Shown one piece after another: positions 48,405 through 59,775 of a stretch of 64,000 nt of DNA; positions within the stretch are counted from its first letter, which is position 1; every line of letters starts with the position of its first letter. The DNA comes from Tubiluchus corallicola (Eukaryota > Priapulida > Priapulimorpha > Priapulimorphida > Tubiluchidae): the NCBI GenBank assembly GCA_030141605.1, contig JAQGDQ010001069.1, positions 1-64,000 of the forward strand, given 5' to 3'. The notes beneath the pieces were generated by a model. The model did not search any database. It saw only the letters and a list, made by a program, of their open reading frames with translations, and was not told the origin of the DNA. Both the position numbers and the translations under genes were made by a program.

Positions 48405-49357
48405 AAATAGGGGCTAATGTAGATGTTATATTTTATGACTTTCAGAAAACCTTTGATAAAGTGCCACACCGGAATCTACTGCAGGCTAGTTATTTTGCAT
48501 ACTGGCAAACTGCATAGTTCGATTTTAGACTTTTTGAAATTTTGAACCAAATATCTAAAACTGAACTCAAGCTGCTCTTCCAATGTCACGGTCAAGAGTG
48601 GTATAGTCCAAGGAAGTGTCCTTAAACCACTACAATTCCTTGTTTTTATAAATAATTTGAATGGATGGATGAATGGTCAAGTGAATGACTAATGCATGCT
48701 GATACAGAGAAATCTAGGGTATTCCATCTAGAGAGAAGGAGAGTTCGAGATTTACATACAAAATGAAAAACTCGCCAGATCATACAGCACCAGTCTCTGC
48801 AACAGACAAACATGAGAACTTGGGAGCACATTTTGATAATGAGTTCATTTCCTCTGCTATAAATAATGAAATTACAAAAGTCAGAAAACATTTTTGGATG
48901 AGCAAATGGTCATCTACTTACTTTGATGTAAGTATGGTTCTTATATTCCACTACCTTTACAGACCAATGAACTTATTCTGGACCATGGTGATGTCATCAG
49001 AAATCCTGCTAAACTAGAGCACATATAGAATGCATTTGCAATACAACAAAAGGCAACAAAAGTATAGCTTCCATACGCACAAAGAATGCAAAATCACAAT
49101 TTTCATCACTTGGATTTACGCGTCAAACACAGGACCAAACTTATAATATTTACAGAACATTGAACAACTACACCAAACTGAATCCATCAAAATATTCAGC
49201 TAATCAAACTCAGACAAGCTGGAGCGAAAAGGATGAAACACAGGTGCAAAAACAAAAACAGATTCATCATTATGAACTGTCAGTGACAGGAGCTCGGAAA
49301 ATTGCTAGTGTGTGTGGACTGCTAAAGACTCACTTCTGGGAAATAACTAAATTTTAA
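48405..49357 (+). mobile_element. Degraded LINE reverse transcriptase
   Basis: A non-LTR RT spread over all three plus frames. GANVDVIFYDFQKTFDKVPH (48412-48471) is palm motif A with the catalytic Asp. VKSGIVQGSVLKPLQFLVFI at about 48591 is the motif before the second catalytic box. The YADD block is eroded. Further on, frames read HGDVIRNPAKLEHI and FAIQQKATKV at about 48985-49065, matching the C-terminal RT/thumb pattern. Stops and frameshifts are many, so it is a dead copy. The motif spelling suggests a CR1/Rex/L2-type element, by inference. Confidence 0.8.
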
Positions 49358-50576
49358 GTTTTATGTTTTTTCAAATCAGTTTATTTCACCAGCAAACAAG
49401 CAATTGCAATAATACAAATATACATGTACAACTTTTTTGTATAATTTTGTAAAATAGAACAAATTAATATCATAGTCGACCTGTGTTTGCCACGAGAAAA
49501 CTCGACAAACTACACGGGGAACAATGTACCAAGCACGACAACAACATCCAGATTGTTAGAGCGGAGTATGACACTAGCTGAAATAGGACAATTGGCATAC
49601 ATGGGCTAGCCCAAGTAGGACACGTCGTACATGGGCTAGCCGAAGTAGGACACTAGAGACAGGTCACGAATTGAGCCGTTAACCATACTGGCAGCATCTG
49701 ATGTCTTTGTTTATTTAATAATAATAATTGAAAATATCAGTACACGTTGAATAATTTACTATACAGCTGATAAAATAAAATAATCTTATTCTGAGCTAGT
49801 AGAATTGCCAGTATTACATTTGGCTGTCAAATATTAATCTTTTGAAGTGAATTAAGCCCGCTTTTTAAGGCGATTCCAACATTTGCTTAAAGTATATCAT
49901 TTTTATTTTGTCTTACTTCACAGACAGGTGATCAGTTTCACTATCTCTTGGACAAATATTTGTTTTCTACTAAGTAAAAGGGCTACTGAGCTATATGCCC
50001 TACATAGTTTCTCTCCTTTAAGCATTAGCTACTTAGTTTAATGTTATGATGATATTAATGGAGCTAATAATAATGATGATGTTATTGTCAAAAATACATT
50101 TGTAAATTTTCAAGGACCATCCATCATTATTATAAAGTTACTTTTTTGTTTATATTTATAATTCTCAAGGACCATTCATTATTATTATAAAGTTACTTTT
50201 TTTCTAAAACAAATTTAGTTTTATTATGTCATAATTCTCGATTCTTGACAGAAATTGCCAGTGACCTACTTGGGCTGCCCATGTGTGACACTACTTTTGT
50301 GCAAATTTAGCACATGCACTTTAGCAGAGTGTCTTACACTTCCTACTTCGGCTAGTGGTGTACTCTGCGCCCCACACAGATACATTAACATAATTATGGG
50401 GTGCACCATATTCCAACTAGATGTTACAACAATAGGCAAAAAGCTGTATATATTTGCCTTGTACATAGAGGTTAGGTCCAAATCTAAAGGGAAAGCTTTC
50501 ACTAATCTAAGTGAGACTGAATGAATGTGAAGCAATAAAAAGAAGTTTACCAAACCAAGAGAAAGGTTTTCAAGAA
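49358..50576. other. Non-coding intergenic
   Basis: No supportable gene. It includes a two-copy direct repeat at about 50113-50205 (CAAGGACCAT, CATTATTATAAAGTTACTTTTTT) and a local repeat of ACATGGGCTAGCC at about 49597-49645. The overlapping frames on both strands at 50255-50553 show no domain or exon pattern. Confidence 0.4.
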
Positions 50577-51017
50577 GGCAGTGGCTAGAGGTACAGATCC
50601 GTACTCATCTTTTCTGCAATACCGAATACGGATCCATATTCGTAGCTATTTTTGCAACAACAGATGCATTATCGAATTACGATAGTTAGTAGAAACTGTT
50701 TAAAGACAGTGAACGGTTAGAATAACATACAGCCCCTGGACTTGCTTGTGTTTTTCTGTACTGTGGGTACTGTACTGAATTAATGATTGTGTTCTACTCT
50801 GTGAATTTTGAAGTATACTAGCTAATGTATTAGCTGTGTTTTTGTCTTTGTTTGTTTTTCAATTGCCTGAAGATGGTTTACAATAGTAAACCGAATTGTA
50901 AATCTTTTACAAAAATTTTTTTAGTTTTTGAATTAACAGTGATATCTTGTTTTTAGCACATTATAGCGCTTAACTTTGAGGGTTAACAGATGAAGATGAC
51001 TCACTGGATCTGCTCCA

Positions 51018-51259
51018 GTCTACTACAGCTGCTGATGACACTGTTCAAGGTAAGGTTCTTTTGTGCTACCTAATGCTGTACCTCAATGTACAGATGGCTC
51101 AGTTGGAGATTCGTTTGTGCCACTTATTGTAATGGTAAGTTATTGCTTGCTTAAAGTAAAGAACAACAATCAAAAATGAAAACTTTTTACTAATTTCAGA
51201 GAGCTAGTTTGATATAGTTTTTCATACATTTTTATAACTGATATGTTTGACAAATGTTA
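51018..51259 (+). repeat. Exon-intron cassette, copy 1
   Basis: First of three copies of a unit made of a ~110-bp coding-like part (ACAGCT-CTGATGAC-CTGTTCAAGG...TGTACAGATGGCTC) and a ~130-bp intron-like part (GTAAGTTATTGCTTGC ... ATATGTTTGACAAATGTTA). In this copy the coding part has lost three bases (CCTAATGCTG against CCTAATGATGCTG) and has a small GTAAG insertion near its start. The final acceptor segment is separated by a LINE insertion. Confidence 0.8.
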
Positions 51260-51645
51260 CTCACTAACCTTGGTGAAATTCCCCTGTCAATAAGGCCCCT
51301 ATTTGAAAATATATATAATAATCATAATTACTGATTAATTGTATTGTTTTGTTTAGATTTAGGTGTCATCTAACTTTATTATTTTTTGTTTTCACTTATA
51401 CTGTTTTCATTTATACTTTGTTTTCATTTATACTGTTTCTTATTATTATTTTTTTCCTATTTGATTTTGTTATCCGCAGTCTCACCATTTATTTTTAATA
51501 TACTAATTTAATTATAAGACAGGGCAGGAGACTAGATGACCCTATAGTCCTTCCCTGCCCTGCTCCACGACTATAATTAAGTAATATTTAAAAAACTTGT
51601 CATGTCAAACAAATTGGAGAAAATAAATGTTCTATGTCTATGTCT
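51260..51645 (+). mobile_element. LINE 3' end inserted in cassette copy 1
   Basis: Absent from the equivalent place in cassette copy 2, where ACAAATGTTA runs straight into TTTTGCATTGCAGG. Here ATGTTA (51254-51259) is followed by about 386 bp and then ATGTTA (51646-51651) and TTTTACATTGCAGG. The insert ends with a compound hairpin (GGGCAGG...CCTGCCC with inner GACTA...TAGTC, 51525-51563), AATAAATG and a TCTATG tandem tail. The ATGTTA repeat is a probable target duplication, although the tail overlaps it in sequence. A 5'-truncated CR1/L2-like LINE. Confidence 0.75.
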
Positions 51646-51651
51646 ATGTTA

Positions 51652-51922
51652 TTTTACATTGCAGGATCCTGTGCCACAGTCTACTACTACAGCTACAGAT
51701 GACCCTGTTCAAGGTTCTTTTGTGCTACCTAATGATGCTGTACCTCAATGTACAGATGGCTCTGTTAGAGATTTGTTTGTGCCACTTGTTGTAATGGTGA
51801 GCTATTGCTTGCCTAAAGTAAAGAACAACAATCAAAAATGAAAACTTTTCATTAATTTTAGAGGGCCAGTTTAATATAGTTTTCCACGCATTTTTATAAC
51901 AGATATGTTTGACAAATGTTAT
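51652..51922 (+). repeat. Exon-intron cassette, copy 2
   Basis: Second copy: acceptor TTTTACATTGCAG, coding part with DPVPQSTTTATDDPVQGSF and VPQCTDGS, donor GTGAGC at about 51796, then an intron-like part nearly identical to copy 1 and ending TTTTGCATTGCAG at 51935. Copy 3's coding part follows directly. Confidence 0.85.
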
Positions 51923-51934
51923 TTTGCATTGCAG

Positions 51935-52618
51935 GATACTGTACCACAATCTACTACTACAGCTACTGATGACCCTGTTCAAGGTTCTTTTGTGCTACCT
52001 AATGATGCTGTACCTCCATGTACTGATGGCTCTGCTGGAGAATCTGTTAAAAATTCTGTAGAATCTGAATTACTCTCACTGCATGCCCCTTTAAAGCACA
52101 TTACAATGCCTCACAACATTAAAAGGAGAAGTCGACCTAAGGGATTTGAACTCACGACCGCTGAGTTACCAAGAAAACATGTGAAACCAACTCAGGTTGC
52201 ATGCAAAAAAGCTTTTAGGCTCTTGCACACAAGTGTCAAAGAGAAAATTATCCTGAATTGGTTACAAAAAGCTCCACGTGTTGATGAAGTACTAAATGGG
52301 TGCAGGAAGGTAACTGTTACTGACTTGGAATCGTGTGTTGAAGGAACGCCTCAGCAAATTCTAGATGAAAATGTTGACATCTTCATGGTTAGAAGATACT
52401 TTGCTATAGCAGGCTGGAAGAAAGTAATTCAAATGATAATAAAGAAAAAAGAAATGCATCAATATGTTTGTGACTGTTGTAGTAAAGATCTAGAATTGGA
52501 CGATTCTATTGCTTGCAATCACTGCCTATCATGGTATCACCTGAAATGTGTTTTTCTAAGCAAGCTACCAAAAAGAAAACTTGGTTTTGTAATCTTTGCC
52601 TGCCATTTTCATGAGTGA
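51935..52618 (+). pseudogene. C-terminal PHD-finger protein of the MULE-like element
   Basis: An open frame of about 227 codons from the acceptor at 51934 to TGA at 52616-52618. It begins with cassette copy 3 (TVPQSTTTATDDPVQGSF). A basic segment with HNIKRRSRPKGFELTTAELP follows, then KEKIILNWLQ and DENVDIFMVRRYF. It ends with a PHD-like finger: YVCDCCSKDLELDDSIACNH, then WYHLKCVFLS. The last Cys pair is lost in this frame, but shifting the frame near 52560-52575 restores a typical WFCNLC end, so there is one recent frameshift. I recall similar RPKG...PHD tails on MULE/SWIM transposase proteins of marine invertebrates, which is why I link it to the element. Not a host gene with confidence. 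Confidence 0.65.
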
Positions 52619-54458
52619 AGGCCTACACATTGAACTTCAAAAAGTACATGCCCACTGCATGAAAATGGTGATATGGCATTATCCACAGCCTTGTAGCCGT
52701 ACTGTTTTCCTTTGGTACCATTTTTCTTAGTTATATAATAGTTATTATATAATAATAGTTATAATAGATATAATAGTTACACTGTAAATATTAGTTAGTG
52801 TTCTTTTATTGTCTTGCAGATTGTAAGCTTCGATATACTGCTGTGAGTTGTATAATCTACCAATTAATAGTTTGTTTAATTTATTTTGTTTATAGTTACA
52901 AAAAACCTAAGTATTTTGATTAGCAAGAGTTAAAAGCTTAGAGTGTTGTGAATTTCTTAGAGTGCTGTAATATGATGAGGTACTAGCCCGTATTTTTTCT
53001 ATACAGTGTTGTGAATGTGATAACCTACTAAACTGTATTTTTCCTTAATTGTGATGTAATTTATTGACTTGTCAAATGTAGCAAAATTTTTTAGTCTTTA
53101 TGTGATATACAGTATGTCCAATTCATAAGAGCTCCTAAACTATTACATGCACCTGTTGCCAAATAATTTAGGCTGTAAATATTATAATGTGCCAATATTA
53201 CTTGCTTGATTTATTATTTTGTTTGCCATTGTAAACATTTTAAAGCTTCTTTATGTGAACCAGGTCCCATAGTAGTTTGTTATTTTATTATTTTGTTTAT
53301 CAAATTATTTTTATGTTATGTAAATGCAAATAGCAGTAAATGATATAATCGTGTATCGGTCACATTCATTATTAGTCAAATCATTCAAGGTGCTAACTAT
53401 AGTAATAATTACATTATATGAGCATGTGATAAATCAATCAAGTCATTATGCATATGATAACGTAACGTTACTCTTTATTGTTTAGTCTACATCTTGTAAT
53501 TGCTATGTTCAGTTTATTGGGACTTCAAAGAAATTTCAAAGTTGTAAAAATAAAGTTATTGTCACCAGTTTAATTCCTTGTGCTACTTTTCATTGTTGGT
53601 CTTAATTAGTGCTAAGATGAATTCAAGTTGATTTTGATACCTATATCCTGCACTACAACAGTGGTAAAAAGTTCATTTACAATATATAAGGGAGTTGCAT
53701 GGGTAAAAAATACATGATTCTCTTTCCTGTTCATGCATAGTACAGAGTTTGGTCCTTGCTTTTTCTTGAATAATCTATCTTTTTGCTACTTTCAATTACA
53801 CAATATCTTTTGTCATCATCTCTCTCAGTTTTATTTTCTAAAGATGTATGAATGACGATGTACTATTATAAATTGCATTTCTTTACATCAGTACATGTAA
53901 TAATTTTATAACCTGGATGTTGAAACAAATACTATAATTACAATAAAATAATGAAAGCCTAATCCTATTACGTTCCTAATGTTATGTTCCAGAGGAGTTT
54001 TTTAGGGGTTCACTGCTCTGTCTGGCATAGCAATTTCTATATTCTGCATGTCTGTTTTCAAAAATGGGATGAGTTGCTTTTAAAAAGTTCTTTGTGGTGT
54101 TTCATTTGATATAACTATACAAGTTTGAAATATTTGCATTATGATAGCAATCATTAATTTAGTTTTGAAAATCATATTGTTATAATTTGTGGGTATATTT
54201 GCTTAGCTGTGTCAAGCTGAATCAAGCTTGGTATGAAAATCCGTATTTTTCATCAATATCTTTCACGGTACAGGGATCCGCATTTTTTCGTTCAATAGCT
54301 TTCGCGGTACGGCGATCCCCATTCTCGTCAATATCTTTCGCGGTACGGATCGATCCGTATTTTCTACTGAATGCTTTCGAGACACGGATCCGTATTTTTA
54401 GTTGCTGCAGTTCCGGATCTGGATCCGTACCTCTACTCTAGTCACTGCCTTTCAAGAA

Positions 54459-56971
54459 ATGATTAAATCACAGACTCTGCAAACTCTTAAGGAGATTGTT
54501 AGAAAGGGTGGAAATGGCGATGGATATGAGAAAAGAAGATAATACTACGAAAAGAAAACTAAAGGAAATAGGAGGATAGTGCTGGTAAAAAAAAGTTATT
54601 TGTGTCTCGTACATGGATAGAGTCTAAGTGCCTATCTGGATCAGATAGCATGGACACCGTGCAAACAATGAAATAACAACAACGAGATTGTTTTTGTTAT
54701 CTAGTCAGGCAAACAAGTTTTTATAGTATTTTTGTAACATATTGGAAAATAACAATGAAAATGTAGGCTCGAAAAACTCACCAATGTTACCTAAAACATG
54801 AACGCTGACATCTTCGTTCACAGCTTTTCGTCATCAGTTTTCAAAGCAGCGCAACGCACCGGCAAATATTGAAATAATATTGCCCACTCACAACACGAAA
54901 GACTATTTATTGTAATATCAACAATAATTATGACGCTCTTGTACAGTGCACACTGTACAAACAAATTGCACAGATCATAGAATTCACATTGCCAAGTGGT
55001 GGTATGTGTACAGTTTGGCAGCAAGTATAGTGATATGCAAAAATTGCATTTCTGCTAAAATTAGTGTTTTTTATATTAATAATTATACGATGTTTACTAT
55101 GCACATAAACAGGCGTGTACGATAAGGTACACTCTTATGGCCTTTCCTTATTAGTTTAAATGATACATTATACCTAACATTTTACAATATTCTGACATAA
55201 TGTGATAATTATGTACTTCACACTGCTCGTAAAATTATTAACACAGCACTTCTCGTATTACAAACACAAAAGCAGCCTTAAATATAAATTAAAGCTGAAA
55301 GCAAGATAGTATTTGCTGCGCATGTCAAGAGATGGTATCTATCAGCTTTTGAGGTACAAAGCTGACATAATTATACTGGTTTGTTTTGGGTCGAAGTACT
55401 TGTTGGAACAGATTTTATGGTGGAACCCATGAATTGCATGTCTTGTCATGACATGTTGGTACTGTCTCTTGGGTTCCTTCCATTCATTTTGAGTCATTGC
55501 CAGTGTATTTTGCTTTATACTGCCCTTACATAAATAATGAATGTACGCTGGCAGAATTAGGTTTGTTGAAAATAACTTTTTTCCATTACATTAACTATAT
55601 ATACAGCATGGCATAGCATCAAAAGAAAACTGGATCCAATTATAAACTATTGCTCAAAACACTCTGCCCTATAAATGTTGAAAGGAAACGTACTGTTTTA
55701 AAGAATGACTTACGTGAAAAAATTACTACCTTAGAAACCTAATTTTGGCTATTCTTTCATTGTTACATATCGCCATTCATTAGTTTATGGTAGAGCCTGT
55801 GATGTTGGAAATGCGTTGCACGAAAAACAGGCGCTGTACCTCCGATTTTAGGTTTATTTCAATTGTGACATTGTGCACACATTCGAACATGAGCTGAGTA
55901 GTTGAAATTTATATTTTTAAACTTATAATTTGCTGAGCTTTGTAATACACTTTCTGTTGTACAACAGCACTGTACTTCAATTTTCTCTTCCAAAACATGT
56001 GCAATAAGCTCTTGGAAAATTGTTCAGTTGTGATGTCATCACTAGCCCGGCTGTACCGCCATTGATTTAAATTTTTAACCTATTATTTTATTAACAGAAA
56101 GACATTTGCATTATTATAGGTGTTAAATTGTATACTTTTAGCGTGCTTCAAATGGAGTAAGATATGAAAAATCATCATGTTTTCCTTTAAATTCCTACTC
56201 TAAGATCTCGACATGTGAGTCTTTCCAATATGGCAATAATCCATGTCTCTTGCCACCCTTAATATTTTCGTTTGGTCATTTAGTTAATTTGCACTAATCT
56301 TTTATCGATTTTGATTACAATAAAAGGTACGCTTTGGAGGAAAAACCAGGCTCCCGCCTTCCACTGGCTTCCAGTGCTAGCTAGGCTACACTGTAAAGTT
56401 ATACTAGAAAGGTGATAATAAGCAAGTCGTGACGGATGCGCAAAATCGCTCAACGAGTTGTTAAGCACCAATAAAGGATTTGCGTTGTTTAATAAAACGA
56501 AGTATGTGAAAATTTGGTAGTAATTTTTCGATTTGTTAAACTTAATAAAAGTTACGTAAATGAATTGACGCCAAAGTTTAAAATTTAAGGGTCGGAAACT
56601 TGATGCCGCATTGTAAGGTGTGACTGCACCCGATGTGAAATTGATGAAACTTACAGTAACTATCATAATTTTTTTTAGTTTTTTTGTTACTGTTTCTGTA
56701 CTTGTTAGTTACTATTTGGCTACTTCTTACCGTTTCAGCTTTTCAAAGTCTAACTAAAAATACAAGTGTAATCACTACGGTCTGCCATCATTTGCTCAAT
56801 TTAATGAATATGTGATTAAAATTATTTTTTACACTAAGAATGTCATATTAAAATATTATTTTTCACTAACTTATTTAATCTGGTAGTGGTATAGACGTGA
56901 GGTTGTGATTATGTAACCTTAGTAAACCAGTACGCAGAATTAGTTATGTCTTTCATTTGTTTTACTTACAG
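54459..56971. other. Non-coding intergenic; 5' flank of zinc finger gene
   Basis: No supportable exon. The longest frame (56280-56666, minus, 128 codons) has no recognisable domain and no splice context. The far end includes an acceptor, TTTTACTTACAG ending at 56971, that serves the 5' UTR of the zinc finger gene, so an untranslated first exon should lie upstream. Confidence 0.45.
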
Positions 56972-57029
56972 AATAAAGAATTAAAAGGGAATCAATTCTT
57001 AATATTAGTAACATATAAATGGAAATGTC

Positions 57030-59775
57030 ATGTTCATAACCCGCGAAAAGAGTCTTGTCATCGATCTTGTCAATGGAGATGAAGAAATAACAGAACAAGA
57101 TGAAGATGTGATAATAGGTAAAAGTTTCTATTCAGATGTTTAAGCTTAGAAGTTGTTGTTACCTTAGTTGGACTGTATGGCAGAAATATGGTATACAGGC
57201 TAATAGTTCATGTGTTGACTCTTTCTTACTGGGTATATGCATTTACCAATCAATTTTTTAAAAAAAAACTGTGATTTATTAATCAACAAGATTTCAAAAA
57301 GACTCTGGCCAATTTTTGTGCTGTATTAAAAGTTTTGAGTTCCAAATAAAAAATTTAAAATTTGTTTAAAGGCGTTTATGTACATTAAGTAAACAGTTAT
57401 CACTATTATAGTATCCGGCACGAGCGGCTTGCAGTGATGCGTCTAGGTGCAACACTCCACATGTAGATGTACTGTAAGACTGCCTTGCTTGGCAGAATGG
57501 CTTGGATTCAGGTTGTGTAATTAAGCACTATTTCAGCAAGATAGATATTTCAGCAAACTAGCAAATTGAGTTTTTTTTATTCTAACTCAAAGAAAACTAC
57601 AAAGAGTAAATGAAATGTTTCTTGGGAATCTGCTTTCTTGTCCTCTGTGGTTTTCAATCAGCAATGATTATGAACTTAGAACTGGTGGAGATAATTCATG
57701 AGTGCAGCCAACTTAGGAGTGAGAGGTATTTATAAATGATTGCAGTGAGAGGTATTTGGAGTGTATTTTGGTTTGCATTTAATTTTTAGTTATCTATAGA
57801 AGTTTACAGACATTTTGTCTGTAATTTAGCATCAACTACACTAGAATTGTCACTTAAAGCAAAACAGGACATACTTTTTAACGCATGTAATAATACCAAA
57901 GCATTTCTGAACTGAGAGCTACAGCAGCTGTTTTTTCATGCATCACATTTCTGAAATGCAGGCGCTAGTGCCCATCTAACTAACGAATAGTAAAGTGCAT
58001 GTAACTTCGAAGAAATAGCCGCGGAAACGCGAAATTACTTTTGTGTGGTAATAATTCATTCAAGTAATTCATTCTTTAAAAAATAGTGTGTTCCCTTTCA
58101 ATATTTTGAAGAGTAGATTGTTTTGACTATAATATGATTTATTTGTGCGCATATTAATATTACATTTTTCTTTACAGAGGAAAGTGCTGAGAGACACAAA
58201 CCACTCAATGACACAGTTATTGCACACCAAACCAACGGCAAGTTGACTAAAACACTCTCCTGCCTTACATGCAAGAGAGTATTTAAAACAAAACGTGGTC
58301 TTCATCAACATGAAACAGTTTGCAAGTCTGCTGAAGCAAAGGCAGTCACTTGCCATATATGCAAGCTGCTGTTTGCTAGTGAACCTTTGCTTGCAATTCA
58401 CATGACTAAGCACGTTGGTGGACAGGATCATATGTGCACATTTTGTGATAAGTATTTCGATTCTATAGCTAAACTGAAGTCGCATGTATTGGTACAGCAT
58501 GGCAATCAATATAAACATAGCTGTCTTGTTAACAGTTCTGTTCAGAATAATGCTAAAACCAACCTCAAAGGTTTCTGCGGAATCGTGTCAAAGTCACATG
58601 AAGAGTTTGCCAAGCATCCTGAAACACATTCCCACCAGCATTCATTTCGATGCCAGCAATGTAGACAGTTTTTCTCCTCTGTCAAGGAACGTCGGATTCA
58701 CAAGCTCCGTCATCACCAAAAAAAGAATTCCACTGTTGTCTGTCCTGTTTGTGATAAACGGTTTGCATTGCAGTCAATGATGAAAATACATATTGTGTCT
58801 CACCTGGGTTTCAAGCCATACATGTGTTGGATATGCGGGCGCCGCTACTGTCAAGCATACATTCTGAAATATCACTTCCGACGTCGGCACAACCATGTTA
58901 ATATTGCAACATGTTCCAGTTGTCATGTTCCATACCAAGATAGTGGAACTCATAAGTGTAAAGATTATGCAGAGGAAATGCTGAAAGCTTTGAGGAGAGG
59001 CACTCCCTTGACTGAGCTTAAAAATACAATTCTGTTTCATAGTGATAAAGAAGAGTCTGATGAGGTGACATGCATAAATGACACACCTTTTATCTATGTA
59101 AGTGATAGCGAGACAATCAGTCAGGTAAATACTCCAACTACCTCATCAACAGCCACTGTAGAAAAGCAATATATTCAAGAAATTCCACATGAACAAGCAA
59201 AAGAGAATCTTCTAGTGATTCAAGATGCAGTTGAGGAAAAAGATTGCATTGTAGAAGATGATGATGTTGGTGTTACCGAAACAGAAATTAATGATGTACA
59301 GGAGGTTACATTCACAAGCTTAGAAAAGAAAGCTGAAAAACAGACATGTTCCAGTACTGCTATTGAAGATGTTGTCAGTATTGTCATAGAAAATTCTGAC
59401 AACTATGTAGAAGCTCATGACCCTGAGGTATGTCACCAGAAAGTAGCTGTTAATGATGTTTGTTCTTTAGCTGAGAACCAAAGGAAGCTATCTTACCAAG
59501 ATGCTGGAACAGGTACAGGTGTAAAACCACCAACTGTTCTTCATTCGGGTTTACCTACAATGTTTAAGTGTGATGCCTGTTCAATAGACTTTAATGATAG
59601 CATCCTTCATGCTATGCATCTGTCTTTGCATGGAGGTGATGCTCAGTTTCAGTGTTCTGTTTGCAAAGAAATTCTAGATGACAAGTACACTTTCTCAGCA
59701 CACTTGTTTGCTAAACTTCAAAGGCATACCATTGAGATGAGTCCAGTGTCCCAAATACCAAGTGCCTTTAAATGA
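57030..59775 (+). CDS. C2H2 zinc finger protein with Ikaros/Hunchback-like C-terminal pair
   Basis: A probable nuclear DNA-binding regulator. Two coding exons, 57030-57117 and 58178-59775 (GT-AG, phase 1), give 561 aa. The ATG at 57030 has an in-frame TAA 21 bases upstream. A short uORF (57019-57039) overlaps the start out of frame. The N-terminal part is acidic. Fingers follow from about residue 58: CLTCKRVF...HETVC (C2HC), CHICKLLF, CTFCDKYF, a degenerate unit, CQQCRQFF, CPVCDKRF, CWICGRRY and a Cys-rich CSSCHVPY. An acidic Ser/Thr/Glu-rich linker covers about 325-480. The last pair, CDACSIDF...HLSLHGGD and CSVCKEIL...HLFAKLQRH (493-547), has the spacing and the H-G link of Ikaros/Hunchback dimerisation fingers. 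The final His spacing of seven is long. Specific orthology is uncertain. Confidence 0.9.
57895..58130 (+). repeat. Interspersed repeat family R, copy 2
   Basis: Second copy of the repeat at 48106-48340, same orientation, ending only about 47 bp before the acceptor of zinc finger exon 2. It makes up the last part of that intron. Confidence 0.7.

Larger units (their letters stand above)
50577..54449 (+). mobile_element. Mutator-like DNA transposon, 3.9 kb, perfect 9-bp TSD
   Basis: The termini are GGCAGTGGCTAGAGGTAC on the left and the complement of GGCAGTGACTAGAGTAGAGG on the right. A perfect direct repeat TTTCAAGAA lies at 50568-50576 and 54450-54458. A 9-bp duplication is characteristic of MULEs. 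The right end has about four subterminal ~50-bp repeats (TATCTTTCGCGGTACGGATC-like, 54250-54400), and the left end has related ATACGGATCC motifs. Inside lie a triplicated exon cassette, a LINE insertion (51260-51645) and an open frame ending in a PHD-type finger (51935-52618). The DDE core that an autonomous MULE should carry is not visible, so this copy looks internally deleted or captured. Class assignment is inference from the TSD length and the PHD tail. Confidence 0.75.

Noticed and set aside
56280-56666. 128-codon minus-strand open frame
   Set aside because: No domain, no splice partners, and position just upstream of the zinc finger gene; treated as chance.
58069-58518. 149-codon minus-strand frame
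   Set aside because: Overlaps repeat family R and runs antisense to well-supported zinc finger coding sequence.
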